In this document: positions 1-8,277 of the stretch, piece by piece
How positions within the stretch are numbered: position 1 is the first letter of the stretch
How the letters are laid out: every line of letters starts with the position of its first letter
NCBI GenBank assembly: GCA_022760335.1
Contig: JALEGE010000037.1
Coordinates: 1-33,996 of the forward strand
Length of the DNA stretch: 33,996 bases
Direction of reading: 5' to 3'
Source: Hyphomonadaceae bacterium
GTDB taxonomy: Bacteria; Pseudomonadota; Alphaproteobacteria; Caulobacterales; Hyphomonadaceae
Program-made: the position numbers and the translations under genes
Notes under the pieces: generated by a model
The model's input: the letters and a program-made list of their open reading frames with translations, nothing else
Database searches by the model: none
Told to the model about the DNA's origin: nothing

Positions 1-34
1 GACCTATACCGGTCTCAACACAAAACCACGCCAT

Positions 35-1417
35 ATGATGATCCTTCCCTCGCCCCAAAACACCTCTACTGGCACTGGCCCGGACCTGACCCTGTTATGG
101 GCGAACCTGTCGCAATGGTGGCAGGAGACACTCACTTCGCTCACCTCCTGGGACACTGTCTGGCAAGGCGCGGCAATCCTGATCGCCGGGGGTCTTGCCT
201 ATCTTCTGTCGCGCTATCCCCGCAGGCGGCTTTTGAAATCAGCCGAAAATCGCGGGCAGGTGGATGTCATTACCCGGGCCTATACATCCCTCGCCGGGGT
301 GCTTTGGCCGATCTTCACGGTCATATTGCTCTGGGTGGCGGTTGCGGCCTTTGACGCTCTGGATGGCCTGGAAAATGGCGCCTTGCGGGTTGTTGCCAGC
401 CTGTTGAATGCCTGGATTGTTGTGCGCGTGGTTACCTCGAATATGCGTGAGGGCTTTGCCGCGCGCGCGATTGCTGTCCTCGCCTGGTCGGTCGCCGCGC
501 TCTATATACTGCGTTTGCTCGATCCCGTGACCGGGGCCATGGAAGCGGCCACTTTCACGATAGCCGGTCAGACCTTCTCCCTGCTGCGCATCGTCACCAG
601 TGTTGTCATCGCCATTCTGGCGCTTTGGCTCGGGCGGCTTGCTGGCGATGCCGCACAGAGCCAATTGCGCGCCGCGCCCAATCTGAACCCGTCTATCTCA
701 GGCCTGTTGGGGCAGGTACTGAAAGTCGGATTCATGACCGGCGCGATCCTGTTTGCAGTTTCCACGCTGGGCATCGATTTAACCGCGCTCGCTGTCTTCA
801 CCGGCGCTCTGGGCGTGGGCATTGGTTTCGGACTTCAGTCGATCTTCTCGAATTTCATCTCGGGCATTATCATTCTCTTCGAACGCTCGATCAAAGTCGG
901 CGATTTCATCGAGCTGCAGTCTGGCGTTACCGGTTCAGTGCGCGAGATCAATATCCGATCCACCCTGGTCACCACCAACGACAATGTCGATATCCTGGTG
1001 CCGAATGAAGAGTTTATCAAAGCTCAGGTTATCAACTGGACCCTGCGCGAAGCGCGCCGGCGCATCCGCATTCCCTTTGGCGTAGCCTATGGAAGTGACA
1101 AGGACCTGGTGAAGAAAGCCGGTCTTGAAGCCGCCGCTGAAGTGGCCTGGACCTATACAGCTGATCCAACGCGCGCACCCACAGTCTGGCTGGTCGGTTT
1201 TGGCGATTCCAGTCTCGATTTCGAGCTCGTCGTCTGGCTCACCGAAGAGGCCGTGTCCAAGCCGGCGCGCGTGAATGCCGACTATTACTGGGCTCTGCAT
1301 ACGGCCCTCTACAAATACGAACTTGAGATCCCGTTCCCGCAGCGCGACATCAATTTCCGCAATGCTGCTGGCGTAAGACTGATCCCGGAGGACATGCCCG
1401 AAGGCTCGGAAACATAG
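35..1417 (+). CDS. MscS-family mechanosensitive ion channel with extra N-terminal helices
   Basis: 460 residues. This is an inner-membrane channel that opens on membrane tension or osmotic downshock. About six or seven hydrophobic segments can be seen (roughly residues 46-60, 85-107, 115-132, 143-160, 183-203, 225-245, and the pore helix). The pore-lining helix is glycine/alanine rich (GALGVGIGFGLQSIFSNF), and is followed by the conserved stretch FERSIKVGDFIEL and the cytoplasmic beta domain with VPNEEFIKAQVINW. That is the MscS signature. The protein is longer than E. coli MscS (about 286 residues) because of the added N-terminal helices. Two ATGs in tandem (35, 38) are possible starts. The stop lies 3 bases from the converging stop of the TadG-like gene, so there is no room for a separate terminator. 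The family call is firm; the physiological stimulus is inferred. Confidence 0.93.
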   Translation: MMILPSPQNTSTGTGPDLTLLWANLSQWWQETLTSLTSWDTVWQGAAILIAGGLAYLLSRYPRRRLLKSAENRGQVDVITRAYTSLAGVLWPIFTVILLWVAVAAFDALDGLENGALRVVASLLNAWIVVRVVTSNMREGFAARAIAVLAWSVAALYILRLLDPVTGAMEAATFTIAGQTFSLLRIVTSVVIAILALWLGRLAGDAAQSQLRAAPNLNPSISGLLGQVLKVGFMTGAILFAVSTLGIDLTALAVFTGALGVGIGFGLQSIFSNFISGIIILFERSIKVGDFIELQSGVTGSVREINIRSTLVTTNDNVDILVPNEEFIKAQVINWTLREARRRIRIPFGVAYGSDKDLVKKAGLEAAAEVAWTYTADPTRAPTVWLVGFGDSSLDFELVVWLTEEAVSKPARVNADYYWALHTALYKYELEIPFPQRDINFRNAAGVRLIPEDMPEGSET

Positions 1418-1420
1418 GTC

Positions 1421-2899
1421 TCAGCGCGTGATGCGCAGTTTGGAGAGGTCGCTGCCGACTTGTTCGAACGCGGTGGTCAACGCCGTCTGGGTCGGTGCAT
1501 ACCAGTACTTGCCAGGATCGGAGGCGCAGGCGCGATACATTTCGCGCGTATCCGATCCCACACTTGAGGTGAAAACCACGGTGTAAACGACAATTCCTTG
1601 CGATTTCGCGGTTTCACACAGGTCAAAAATCCGCCGGTTCAGCTTTCCGCGCGTGGAATTGTCCGTCGTCCCATTGGCGCGGACATAGCCGGGCGCGGAG
1701 CTGAAAATTGCCTTGGCATTTGAGCCATCCTCATTCCAGCGGCCATAGGCGGTGTAGTCCGAGGCGCTGGGATGGCTGGAATTCGGGCTGGTGCCTTCCT
1801 GGTTGGAGGCCCCGCCGCCGGGAAAGTTATAGAAACTGCTTTCCCCGTCGGTCATCAGAACAATTGCGCGGCGCCAGCGTGGGCTGGTCCAGATCGGCTG
1901 ATTGTTCTTCACATCCAGATGATTGGCCGATTCAGTATAAGGCGCGCCAGGCGAGAGCACGCGAATGCCCCAGGCCATGCCAATATCCGTCAGCGTCCCG
2001 CCGCGGTTCCAGGCCGTCATGGCAGACAGCGCGGCATCGACCTGCGACTTGTAGCTGGTCAGCGGCAGGATCTCACTCGGGCAGCCAATATTCGGGCCGG
2101 TGATCTGGTTTGAATTCTTGACCCCGCCGGGAACAATGCTGACCCCATCACCCGGCGTGTAATTATTGTCGACGCCATCGGGATAGTAATAGGGCGTCCA
2201 CGGCGCCGTACTGGCGGGCGTGTCAGCGAGACTGTCACTGCCCCAACGCTCCGAGACGCAGCCCTTCCAGGCTGTCTCCTCTGTCTGGGAGGACAGGCCA
2301 TAGGGGCGCGGCACAGCGATCAGATCATCTGCCACCGATCCCGGATTCACCGCCGCCGCATAAGGCACGATCGCAAAGCGCAGATCATCCTCCTGCGTCT
2401 TGCCGTCGAAGACATCATCGACCAGCGCCTGGGCCGCCCCGCGCAGCGAGCCGATATTGTTGCTGCTCCACATCGAGCCGGTATTGTCGAGCACCAGCGC
2501 CACCATCAATCCGCCGCCGGCGCGCTTGACCTCGGTCTGCGCGCTGAGGGTCAGCTTGTCGCGCGCGAAGACCTGCACGAAATAAGTGTCGAGATCGAAA
2601 TTGCCGACCACGACCACATCTTCGGTGGTCGCCGTCACATCCACCAAATTCACCGTGGCGCCTGACATGTCGAAATTGCGCGCCACGAAATCCGTCGCCA
2701 GGGCATCGAGCGCGGCGTCATCATCATAGGTCGTTCCCACCGCCAGGGCGGCAGCATCCAGCGCGGCCTGGAACTTGTCGCGGGCGAGAAAGGCACGCGA
2801 GCCATCCACGGCCAGGCCCACCATGACGAACATCATGGCCGAGATCAGGGCCATGGGCACGGCAATGCCCGCACGCGTGTCCCGCAAAAACCGGTTCAT
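1421..2899 (-). CDS. TadG-like pilus-associated protein with von Willebrand factor A domain
   Basis: 492 residues. TadG-type proteins go with the Tad/Flp pilus secretion machine and sit in the inner membrane facing the periplasm. A short basic N-terminus is followed by a hydrophobic helix at about residues 11-30, as in TadE/TadG N-terminal domains. A VWA domain begins near residue 131. Its metal-site motif reads DNTGSMW (Asp138), with a later GGTLTDIGMAWG threonine segment and an LMTDGESS aspartate, so the MIDAS appears complete. The start codon overlaps the stop of the upstream TadE-like gene by 4 bases (ATGA), implying translational coupling in a three-gene set. The Tad ATPase, platform, secretin and pilin genes are not in this window. 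Confidence 0.9.
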   Translation of the reverse strand: MNRFLRDTRAGIAVPMALISAMMFVMVGLAVDGSRAFLARDKFQAALDAAALAVGTTYDDDAALDALATDFVARNFDMSGATVNLVDVTATTEDVVVVGNFDLDTYFVQVFARDKLTLSAQTEVKRAGGGLMVALVLDNTGSMWSSNNIGSLRGAAQALVDDVFDGKTQEDDLRFAIVPYAAAVNPGSVADDLIAVPRPYGLSSQTEETAWKGCVSERWGSDSLADTPASTAPWTPYYYPDGVDNNYTPGDGVSIVPGGVKNSNQITGPNIGCPSEILPLTSYKSQVDAALSAMTAWNRGGTLTDIGMAWGIRVLSPGAPYTESANHLDVKNNQPIWTSPRWRRAIVLMTDGESSFYNFPGGGASNQEGTSPNSSHPSASDYTAYGRWNEDGSNAKAIFSSAPGYVRANGTTDNSTRGKLNRRIFDLCETAKSQGIVVYTVVFTSSVGSDTREMYRACASDPGKYWYAPTQTALTTAFEQVGSDLSKLRITR

Positions 2900-3519
2900 G
2901 GCTCCACCTCGCCGACCGCCTCTTCGCCATTATTCTCACCGACAGTGGAATCCCCGTCATTCACCCAGTCGGCGCCATCATCATGGATCTGGCCATCAAT
3001 CGCGATCAGGCGGGTCACACGCGGACGGAAATAGACCGCGTCATCAATATTCATCCGACCCGCGCCGATGATCTGGCTGATCGGGGTCTCATAGCTGAAC
3101 CGGGCCGAGACCCGGATCACACTCTCGCCCGGCGCGCCGAGGCCGGCGGCATCGCTGATATTGAAGCTCGGCGGGGTATCGCCGCGATGGCGTCGCCAAA
3201 GCAGCTCCGGCGCGCCATCGGATTTGAAGCCGATCGAGGACACATCCAGATGCAGATTGCCCGACAGGCTGCCGGACCGGATCATCTGGCTCGCCACGGC
3301 GTAGATCTCGTCAATATCGCTGCTGAACAGCTCATCCTCGCGCGAGAGATAATCGCCGGCTTGCTGCAGATAGCGTTGATATTCATCAGCCGCCCTGAAG
3401 CGTAATGTCATCTCGATCAGGCCATAGATCATCACCCCCAGAATCGGGGCGATCAGCGCGAACTCCAGCGCTGCTACACCGCGCGTATCCCGCGTGAGCA
3501 AGTTCCGCCCGCCCGCCAT
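2896..3519 (-). CDS. TadE-like pseudopilin (second of pair)
   Basis: 207 residues. It has a TadE/TadF-type N-terminus: a basic leader (NLLTRDTRG) followed by ALEFALIAPILGVMIYGLIE, the prepilin-like segment with glutamate near position 5 of the hydrophobic stretch. The rest is a periplasmic domain with no recognisable catalytic motif and an acidic C-terminal tail. It overlaps the upstream TadE-like gene by a single base and the downstream VWA gene by 4 bases, so the three are almost certainly one transcript. By family knowledge it is a minor pilin or assembly factor of a Tad pilus. Whether it is closer to TadE or TadF cannot be decided from the sequence alone. Confidence 0.85.
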   Translation of the reverse strand: MAGGRNLLTRDTRGVAALEFALIAPILGVMIYGLIEMTLRFRAADEYQRYLQQAGDYLSREDELFSSDIDEIYAVASQMIRSGSLSGNLHLDVSSIGFKSDGAPELLWRRHRGDTPPSFNISDAAGLGAPGESVIRVSARFSYETPISQIIGAGRMNIDDAVYFRPRVTRLIAIDGQIHDDGADWVNDGDSTVGENNGEEAVGEVEP

Positions 3520-4034
3520 CAGAAGGGCTCGTTCCGCGCGACCGAATAGCCGACAATGATCGCCGGGCTACCTTCGGGCTGAAACACATCCTGCATGAAG
3601 GGCGTCACGAAACGGTAAGGTGTGGCCACACGCATGGTGGTCACCTGGCTGGCTGTGCCGGGCTGGAAGACGAAATTGGTCGGCTCGCCCTGGCTGTTGA
3701 AGGTCGCGGTGGGAAAGCTCACCGCCGAGAGGGTGGATGCCGAACGAACATCGAAGAACACATCCTCACAGCGGATCAGGAAGATCGCATCATCGCAGTA
3801 TTCGGTCTGGAAATAGGCTTGGGGGTCGCCGGCATCCTGCACTTCGCCCGTCTGCACATTGCGGCTGGCTTCATACAGGACATGCTTCAGGAAGCTCGTC
3901 TTGAAGTAGAACAGGCTGTACTCGACAACTGCCACCACCATGAACAGCATCACCGGCGCCACCAGAGCGAACTCCACCGCCGTGGCGCCGCCCCGATTGC
4001 CGATGAAACGCCGCTTTCCGGTCTGCTTGCTCAT
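3519..4034 (-). CDS. TadE-like pseudopilin (first of pair)
   Basis: 171 residues. The leader RRFIGNRGG is followed by ATAVEFALVAPVMLFMVVAV, a classical TadE pseudopilin processing region and hydrophobic helix with the conserved glutamate. Two cysteines (in TEYCDDAIFLIRCEDV) could form a periplasmic disulfide. It is the first gene of the minus-strand TadE/TadE/TadG set and is divergent from hrcA across a gap of about 216 bases. I place it in the Tad/Flp pilus system from the N-terminal motif and the adjacent TadG-like protein. The main tad/cpa cluster must lie elsewhere. Confidence 0.87.
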   Translation of the reverse strand: MSKQTGKRRFIGNRGGATAVEFALVAPVMLFMVVAVVEYSLFYFKTSFLKHVLYEASRNVQTGEVQDAGDPQAYFQTEYCDDAIFLIRCEDVFFDVRSASTLSAVSFPTATFNSQGEPTNFVFQPGTASQVTTMRVATPYRFVTPFMQDVFQPEGSPAIIVGYSVARNEPF

Positions 4035-4104
4035 CGCGCCAGGCCTCTATCGGACTGCGCCTGTTGGACCGCGCAGTTCCAAGCGTCAGGTCTAGCCCAG
4101 CAGA

Positions 4105-4130
4105 CTTGAAGTGGGCTTGACGAACATATC
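4105..4130 (+). promoter_or_regulatory. possible sigma-32-like promoter for hrcA-grpE
   Basis: CTTGAA at 4105-4110 and CATATC at 4125-4130 are separated by 14 bases. This resembles alphaproteobacterial heat-shock promoters (CTTGAA, then about 13-15 bases, then a C-rich CAT-type -10). The start site would lie about 110 bases upstream of the hrcA ATG. No CIRCE element (TTAGCACTC-N9-GAGTGCTAA) is present. The match is by eye and the -10 is imperfect. Confidence 0.28.
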
Positions 4131-4166
4131 TCAGTTTTCAGAGCCTGCTTCAGCGCACGCTAACCA

Positions 4167-4207
4167 TAGCGGCCTGCGACGCCGCGCCCCGCTTGGGCCG
4201 CAGGCTA
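4167..4207 (+). promoter_or_regulatory. stem-loop in the hrcA leader
   Basis: CCTGCG (4173-4178) can pair with CGCAGG (4199-4204), extended by TAG/CTA across a small bulge. Alternatively GCGGCC (4169-4174) pairs with GGCCGC (4196-4201). The two pairings are mutually exclusive. No U-tract follows, so it is not a terminator. Its function is unknown; it sits between the candidate promoter and the hrcA start. Confidence 0.35.
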
Positions 4208-4250
4208 ATGCTTGAAAAGCCGCGCGCCCGCACTTACTGCCAATAAGGTC

Positions 4251-5342
4251 ATGGACACGTCTGCGTCGACGCATTCTCTTCTACAAAGCCTGGACGCGCG
4301 CTCGCGCGATATCTTTCGCACGATTGTCGAATCCTATCTCAGCACCGGCGAGCCTGTGGGCTCGCGCACTCTGTCGCGTTCCGGCATCTCGCTGTCGCCG
4401 GCCTCGATCCGCAATGTGATGTCCGATCTCACAGAGCTCGGCCTGATCGATGCGCCGCATATTTCCGCAGGACGCCTGCCGACCCATGCGGGCTTGCGCC
4501 TTTTCGTCGACGGCTTTCTGGAAACCGGCGATCCTGGCGTCGAAGACAAGCTGGCGATCGAGCAGCGCCTTGGCGAGGCGGGCCGAGATCTGAAAAGCGT
4601 GCTCTCGGAAGCCTCAACCCTGCTGTCCGGCATCGCCCATGGCGCCGGACTCGTCTCTGCGCCCACGCGCGATGTGCCCGTGCGCCATGTGGAGTTTGTT
4701 CCGCTCTCAAACGGGGATGCGCTCTGCGTTTTGGTCACCGAGGATGGCGATGTCGAAAACCGCATCGTCAAGCTGCCCGCCGGCCTGCCCGCCACGGCCC
4801 TGATCGAGGCGAGCAATTATCTCAATGCCCGCATGAAGGGCCGGTCGCTCGCAGACGTGCAGGGCGAGGTACGCGACGAACTCACTGAACGCCGCGCCGC
4901 CCTGGACGAGGCCACGACCAGCCTGGTTGAACAGGGCCTGGCGGAATGGAGCGGGGCCAGCGATGCTCAGGAACCGCGCCTTATCGTGCGCGGTCACGCC
5001 AATCTTCTGGAAGATGCTGAAGCGGCCGAAGATCTCGACCGCGTCCGTCAGCTGTTCGATGTGCTGGAACGCCAGCAAAGCATGCTGGAAATCCTTGACC
5101 AAACGCGCATGGCCGAGGGCGTGCGCCTGTTCATCGGATCTGAAAACACGCTGTTTCCGCTTTCGGGTTCAAGCGTGATCGTCGCCCCCTATATGAATGC
5201 TCAACGACACGTCATCGGCGCGCTCGGGGTTATCGGCCCCACGCGCCTCAATTATGCAAGGGTGATCCCCATGGTCGACTACACCGCACGCGTGGTGAGC
5301 CGCATCCTGGGTGCGCCCACCACACAGGATGGACCGAGATGA
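4251..5342 (+). CDS. hrcA: heat-inducible transcription repressor HrcA
   Basis: 363 residues from the ATG at 4251. A TTG at 4212 would add 13 residues without family support, so I prefer the ATG. HrcA binds CIRCE operators and represses chaperone genes, with GroEL feedback. The N-terminal winged helix-turn-helix reads SPASIRNVMSDLTELGLID, followed by SAGRLPTHAGLRLFVDGF, the strongly conserved HrcA signature. The C-terminal half has the GAF-like dimerisation region (LFPLSGSSVIVAPY, GALGVIGPTRLNYARVIPMV). The stop overlaps the grpE start by 4 bases (ATGA). No CIRCE site lies upstream of this gene, so it does not appear to repress itself through that element. Confidence 0.96.
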   Translation: MDTSASTHSLLQSLDARSRDIFRTIVESYLSTGEPVGSRTLSRSGISLSPASIRNVMSDLTELGLIDAPHISAGRLPTHAGLRLFVDGFLETGDPGVEDKLAIEQRLGEAGRDLKSVLSEASTLLSGIAHGAGLVSAPTRDVPVRHVEFVPLSNGDALCVLVTEDGDVENRIVKLPAGLPATALIEASNYLNARMKGRSLADVQGEVRDELTERRAALDEATTSLVEQGLAEWSGASDAQEPRLIVRGHANLLEDAEAAEDLDRVRQLFDVLERQQSMLEILDQTRMAEGVRLFIGSENTLFPLSGSSVIVAPYMNAQRHVIGALGVIGPTRLNYARVIPMVDYTARVVSRILGAPTTQDGPR

Positions 5343-5905
5343 ACGAGGATGTGAAACCCGATCCCGAGATCGAGGAGATCTCAACAGACAATGCGGAATC
5401 CGGCGCGGAAACTGAGACAGAGACGGTCGACCCTGTCGCCGCACTTGAGGCCGAAAAGGCCGACTTGCAAGACAAGCTGCTGCGCGCCATCGCCGAGGTC
5501 GACAATGTCCGCAAGCGCGCCGCGCGCGAAACGGCAGATGCTCGTGTCTTCGCCATTGAGCGCTTTGCTGGTGACCTGCTCTCGGTGTCTGACAATCTCT
5601 CGCGCGCGATGGAAGCCCTTGGCAACGAGGAACGCGAGGCTCTGAGCGAGGCCGGGAAGAGCCTGATGGGCGGAATCGAGATGACCCAGAAGGAGCTGCA
5701 CACCGTGCTTGCCCGCCATGGCGTCACGGCCGTGGATGCCGCACCGGGGGCGAGCTTCGATCCCAATCTGCACCAGGCCGTCAGCCAGATCCCTTCAGAC
5801 CAGCCCTCGGGCACCATAGCGCAGTGTTTTCAGAATGGCTGGAAGATCGGTGACCGGACCCTGCGCGCGGCCATGGTGGCGGTCTCCACCGGCCCGGCCA
5901 GTTAG
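5339..5905 (+). CDS. grpE: nucleotide exchange factor GrpE
   Basis: 188 residues. This is the nucleotide exchange factor for DnaK, acting as a cytoplasmic dimer. An acidic N-terminal tail (about residues 1-30) is followed by a long coiled coil (AALEAEKADLQDKLLRAIAE, then DNVRKRAARE), and a C-terminal beta domain ending with the conserved FDPNLHQAVS and FQNGWKIGDRTLRAAMVAVS. It overlaps hrcA by 4 bases. The next gene, trpF, starts only 4 bases after its stop, so a heat-shock gene feeds straight into a tryptophan gene. Confidence 0.97.
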   Translation: MNEDVKPDPEIEEISTDNAESGAETETETVDPVAALEAEKADLQDKLLRAIAEVDNVRKRAARETADARVFAIERFAGDLLSVSDNLSRAMEALGNEEREALSEAGKSLMGGIEMTQKELHTVLARHGVTAVDAAPGASFDPNLHQAVSQIPSDQPSGTIAQCFQNGWKIGDRTLRAAMVAVSTGPAS

Positions 5906-5909
5906 GGCT

Positions 5910-6539
5910 TTGGCCAGGGTCAAGATCTGCGGGTTGAAAGACCCTGACATGGTCCGGCTCACGGCGGGCGCCGGGGCCGACTGGATCGGCTTTGTCTTTT
6001 TCGAACGCTCGCCGCGCGCCGTGACGACGGAGGCCGCAGAGACCCTGCTGCTCTCTGTGGGCAATGCCAGTCCTGTCGCCTTGCTGGTCGATCCGGATGA
6101 TGCGCTGGTTGACCGCGTGACCATGCTTGGGATCGGTGTGCTGCAACTACATGGCCAGGAAAGCCCGGCGCGGCTTGCCGAGATCAAGGCCCGCACGGGG
6201 GCGCAGATCTGGAAGGCAGTTGGCGTCCATGAGGCTGGGGATTTGCTCCCACTTGGCGATTTCACCGCCGCCGATCGCCTGCTTGTTGATGCAAAACCGC
6301 CCAGGGGCGCAGACCGTACCGGCGGGCATGGACATGCTTTTGACTGGTCGGTCCTGAACGGCTGGATAGCGCCCAAACCCTGGTTGCTTGCCGGCGGCCT
6401 GACACCGGAAAATGTCGCCGCGGCCATCGCCCAAACCAGCGCGACGGCTGTGGATGTCTCTTCCGGCGTGGAACGCGCACCCGGCCTGAAGGATGCCGCT
6501 CGGATCCGGGCCTTCATAAAGGCTGCAAAATCGTCATAA
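5910..6539 (+). CDS. trpF: phosphoribosylanthranilate isomerase
   Basis: 209 residues from a TTG start at 5910, 4 bases after the grpE stop. It catalyses the Amadori rearrangement of N-(5-phosphoribosyl)anthranilate to CdRP in tryptophan synthesis. The open frame runs back to 5835 inside grpE, but homology begins at RVKICGLKDPDMV, which carries the catalytic cysteine, so the TTG is the best start. The (beta/alpha)8 landmarks are LLVDAKPPRGADRTGGHGHAFDW-type phosphate-loop residues at mid-length, LAGGLTPENV, and the catalytic Asp in VDVSSGVE. Length is normal for the family. It is probably co-transcribed with hrcA-grpE. No leader peptide or trp attenuator precedes it. Confidence 0.95.
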   Translation: MARVKICGLKDPDMVRLTAGAGADWIGFVFFERSPRAVTTEAAETLLLSVGNASPVALLVDPDDALVDRVTMLGIGVLQLHGQESPARLAEIKARTGAQIWKAVGVHEAGDLLPLGDFTAADRLLVDAKPPRGADRTGGHGHAFDWSVLNGWIAPKPWLLAGGLTPENVAAAIAQTSATAVDVSSGVERAPGLKDAARIRAFIKAAKSS

Positions 6540-6599
6540 AAAACCTCTTGTTCCCTTTGTGTTCTCTGTTATCTTCCCCTTACAGACAAGGAGAATACG

Positions 6600-6983
6600 A
6601 TGTTTCCGGAACAATTGGTCACTATAGCCACCAAGCTGGTAGAATGCTGCAATTCGCGCCAGGAGGCTGAAGCACTGAACACATTGTATGACGAGGCCTG
6701 TGTGTCGGTGGAAGCTGCCGCCATGGGCGATGGCGGGCGCGAAGCGGTCGGTTTGGACGCTATTCGCGGCAAACATGACTGGTGGTTCGGCGCTCACGAG
6801 GTCCATTCTGCCAGCGCCGAAGGCCCGTACCTGTTCGGCGATGACAAATTCTCGCTGATCTTCGACATGGATGTCACCAACAAGGAGTCCGGCCAGCGCA
6901 TGCAGATGCGCGAGGTGGGCCTTTATACGGTGAAGGACGGCAAGATCATCCGTGAGGAGTTCTTCTATCCGCCGATGGGATAA
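6600..6983 (+). CDS. SnoaL-like / NTF2-fold protein
   Basis: 127 residues with a strong ribosome-binding site (AAGGAG, 7 bases before the ATG). The pattern fits a SnoaL-like cone-fold protein: an N-terminal helix (QLVTIATKLVECCN), then a strand-rich middle with DAIRGKHDWW, and a final sheet with EVGLYTVKDGKIIREEFFY. That ending, a strand with DGKI followed by a strand rich in E and F, is typical of SnoaL/DUF1486-type proteins. Such proteins are often small-molecule isomerases, cyclases or binding proteins of unknown substrate. It lies between trpF and trpB on the same strand. I see nothing that ties it to tryptophan metabolism beyond position, and the substrate is unknown. Confidence 0.75.
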   Translation: MFPEQLVTIATKLVECCNSRQEAEALNTLYDEACVSVEAAAMGDGGREAVGLDAIRGKHDWWFGAHEVHSASAEGPYLFGDDKFSLIFDMDVTNKESGQRMQMREVGLYTVKDGKIIREEFFYPPMG

Positions 6984-7061
6984 GCACTGCACCGGTCCAT
7001 GCTTTTCAAGTCTGCAATCAAGGTCTAGGTACGGAGCTGTTTTCAAAGAAAGCCGCGCGCA

Positions 7062-8273
7062 ATGGATGTAAGAAACACTTGGGACCAATGGCCCGACGAG
7101 CATGGCCGTTTCGGCGAGTTTGGCGGGCGCTATGTCGCCGAAACGCTGATGCCGTTGATCAAGGATCTTGAGGCTGAATACCGGACTGCACAACAGGATC
7201 CGGCCTTTGCTGCGGAGATGGAGGATCTCTGGACCCATTATGTTGGCCGGCCCAGCCCGCTCTATTTTGCAGAGCGCCTGACTGAACATTTTGGCGGCGC
7301 AAAAATCTATCTCAAGCGCGACGAGCTCAACCATACCGGTGCGCACAAGATCAATAATTGCCTCGGCCAGGTGCTGCTGGCGCGGCGCATGGGCAAGACC
7401 CGCATCATCGCCGAGACAGGCGCGGGCCAACATGGCGTGGCCACCGCCACGGTCTGCGCCCGTTTTGGTCTGCCCTGCGTGGTGTTCATGGGCGCCACCG
7501 ATGTCGAACGCCAGAAGCCAAACGTCTTCCGCATGCGCCTGCTCGGCGCGGAAATCGTGCCGGTTACATCAGGTACCGGCACGCTGAAGGATGCCATGAA
7601 CGAAGCCCTGCGCGACTGGGTGACGAATGTCGAGGACACATTCTATGTCATCGGCACTGCGGCCGGCCCGCATCCCTATCCTGAGCTGGTGCGCGACTTC
7701 CAGTCGGTGATCGGCCGTGAGGCACGGGCACAAATTCTGGAGCGCGAAGGCCGCCTGCCCGATGCGGTGATGGCCTGTATCGGCGGTGGCTCAAACGCGA
7801 TTGGCCTGTTCCATCCCTTTATCGAGGATGAAAGCGTACGATTGATCGGTGTGGAAGCGGCCGGCCATGGCATTGAGACCGGCCAGCATGCCGCCGCCCT
7901 GAATGGCGGCGAGCCTGGTATCCTGCACGGCAACAAGACATATCTCTTGCAGACCAAGGACGGCCAGATCCTGGATGCCCATTCCATCTCTGCCGGGCTC
8001 GACTATCCCGGCATTGGCCCGGAGCACGCTTTCCTGCGCGATACCGGCCGGGCCGAGTATCTCTCCTGCACAGACACCGAGGCGCTGGACGCTTTCCAGC
8101 TCTGCACACGTCTGGAAGGCATCATCCCGGCGCTGGAGCCATCCCACGCTCTCGCCCGTACTGGCGAAGTGGCGAAGGCGCTTGGCCCGGATGGTCTGAT
8201 GATCCTCAATATGTGCGGGCGCGGCGACAAGGACATCTTCTCCGTCGCAGACCATCTGGGCATGGAGATTTGA
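7062..8273 (+). CDS. trpB: tryptophan synthase beta chain
   Basis: 403 residues. This is a PLP enzyme that condenses indole with L-serine to give tryptophan, in an alpha2-beta2 complex with TrpA. The N-terminus [17 protein letters not shown] is typical. The PLP lysine is Lys96 in [12 protein letters not shown]. The phosphate-binding loop [10 protein letters not shown] and the C-terminal [12 protein letters not shown] are intact. Length is normal. Unlike the usual arrangement, trpA does not follow directly: a GH12-like lipoprotein gene begins 4 bases after the trpB stop. Confidence 0.98.
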   Translation: MDVRNTWDQWPDEHGRFGEFGGRYVAETLMPLIKDLEAEYRTAQQDPAFAAEMEDLWTHYVGRPSPLYFAERLTEHFGGAKIYLKRDELNHTGAHKINNCLGQVLLARRMGKTRIIAETGAGQHGVATATVCARFGLPCVVFMGATDVERQKPNVFRMRLLGAEIVPVTSGTGTLKDAMNEALRDWVTNVEDTFYVIGTAAGPHPYPELVRDFQSVIGREARAQILEREGRLPDAVMACIGGGSNAIGLFHPFIEDESVRLIGVEAAGHGIETGQHAAALNGGEPGILHGNKTYLLQTKDGQILDAHSISAGLDYPGIGPEHAFLRDTGRAEYLSCTDTEALDAFQLCTRLEGIIPALEPSHALARTGEVAKALGPDGLMILNMCGRGDKDIFSVADHLGMEI

Positions 8274-8277
8274 GCGC

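Noticed and set aside
4035-4250. A CIRCE element upstream of hrcA
   Set aside because: Neither TTAGCACTC nor GAGTGCTAA, nor a close spaced pair, is present; GCACGCTAA occurs once without its partner arm.
5540-5909. A tryptophan attenuator or leader peptide before trpF
   Set aside because: The region is grpE coding sequence and there is no Trp-rich short frame or terminator hairpin; only 4 bases separate grpE and trpF.
6534-7433. A 299-codon open frame on the minus strand opposite the SnoaL-like gene and trpB
   Set aside because: It spans two real genes and an intergenic gap in antisense; no domain is recognisable.
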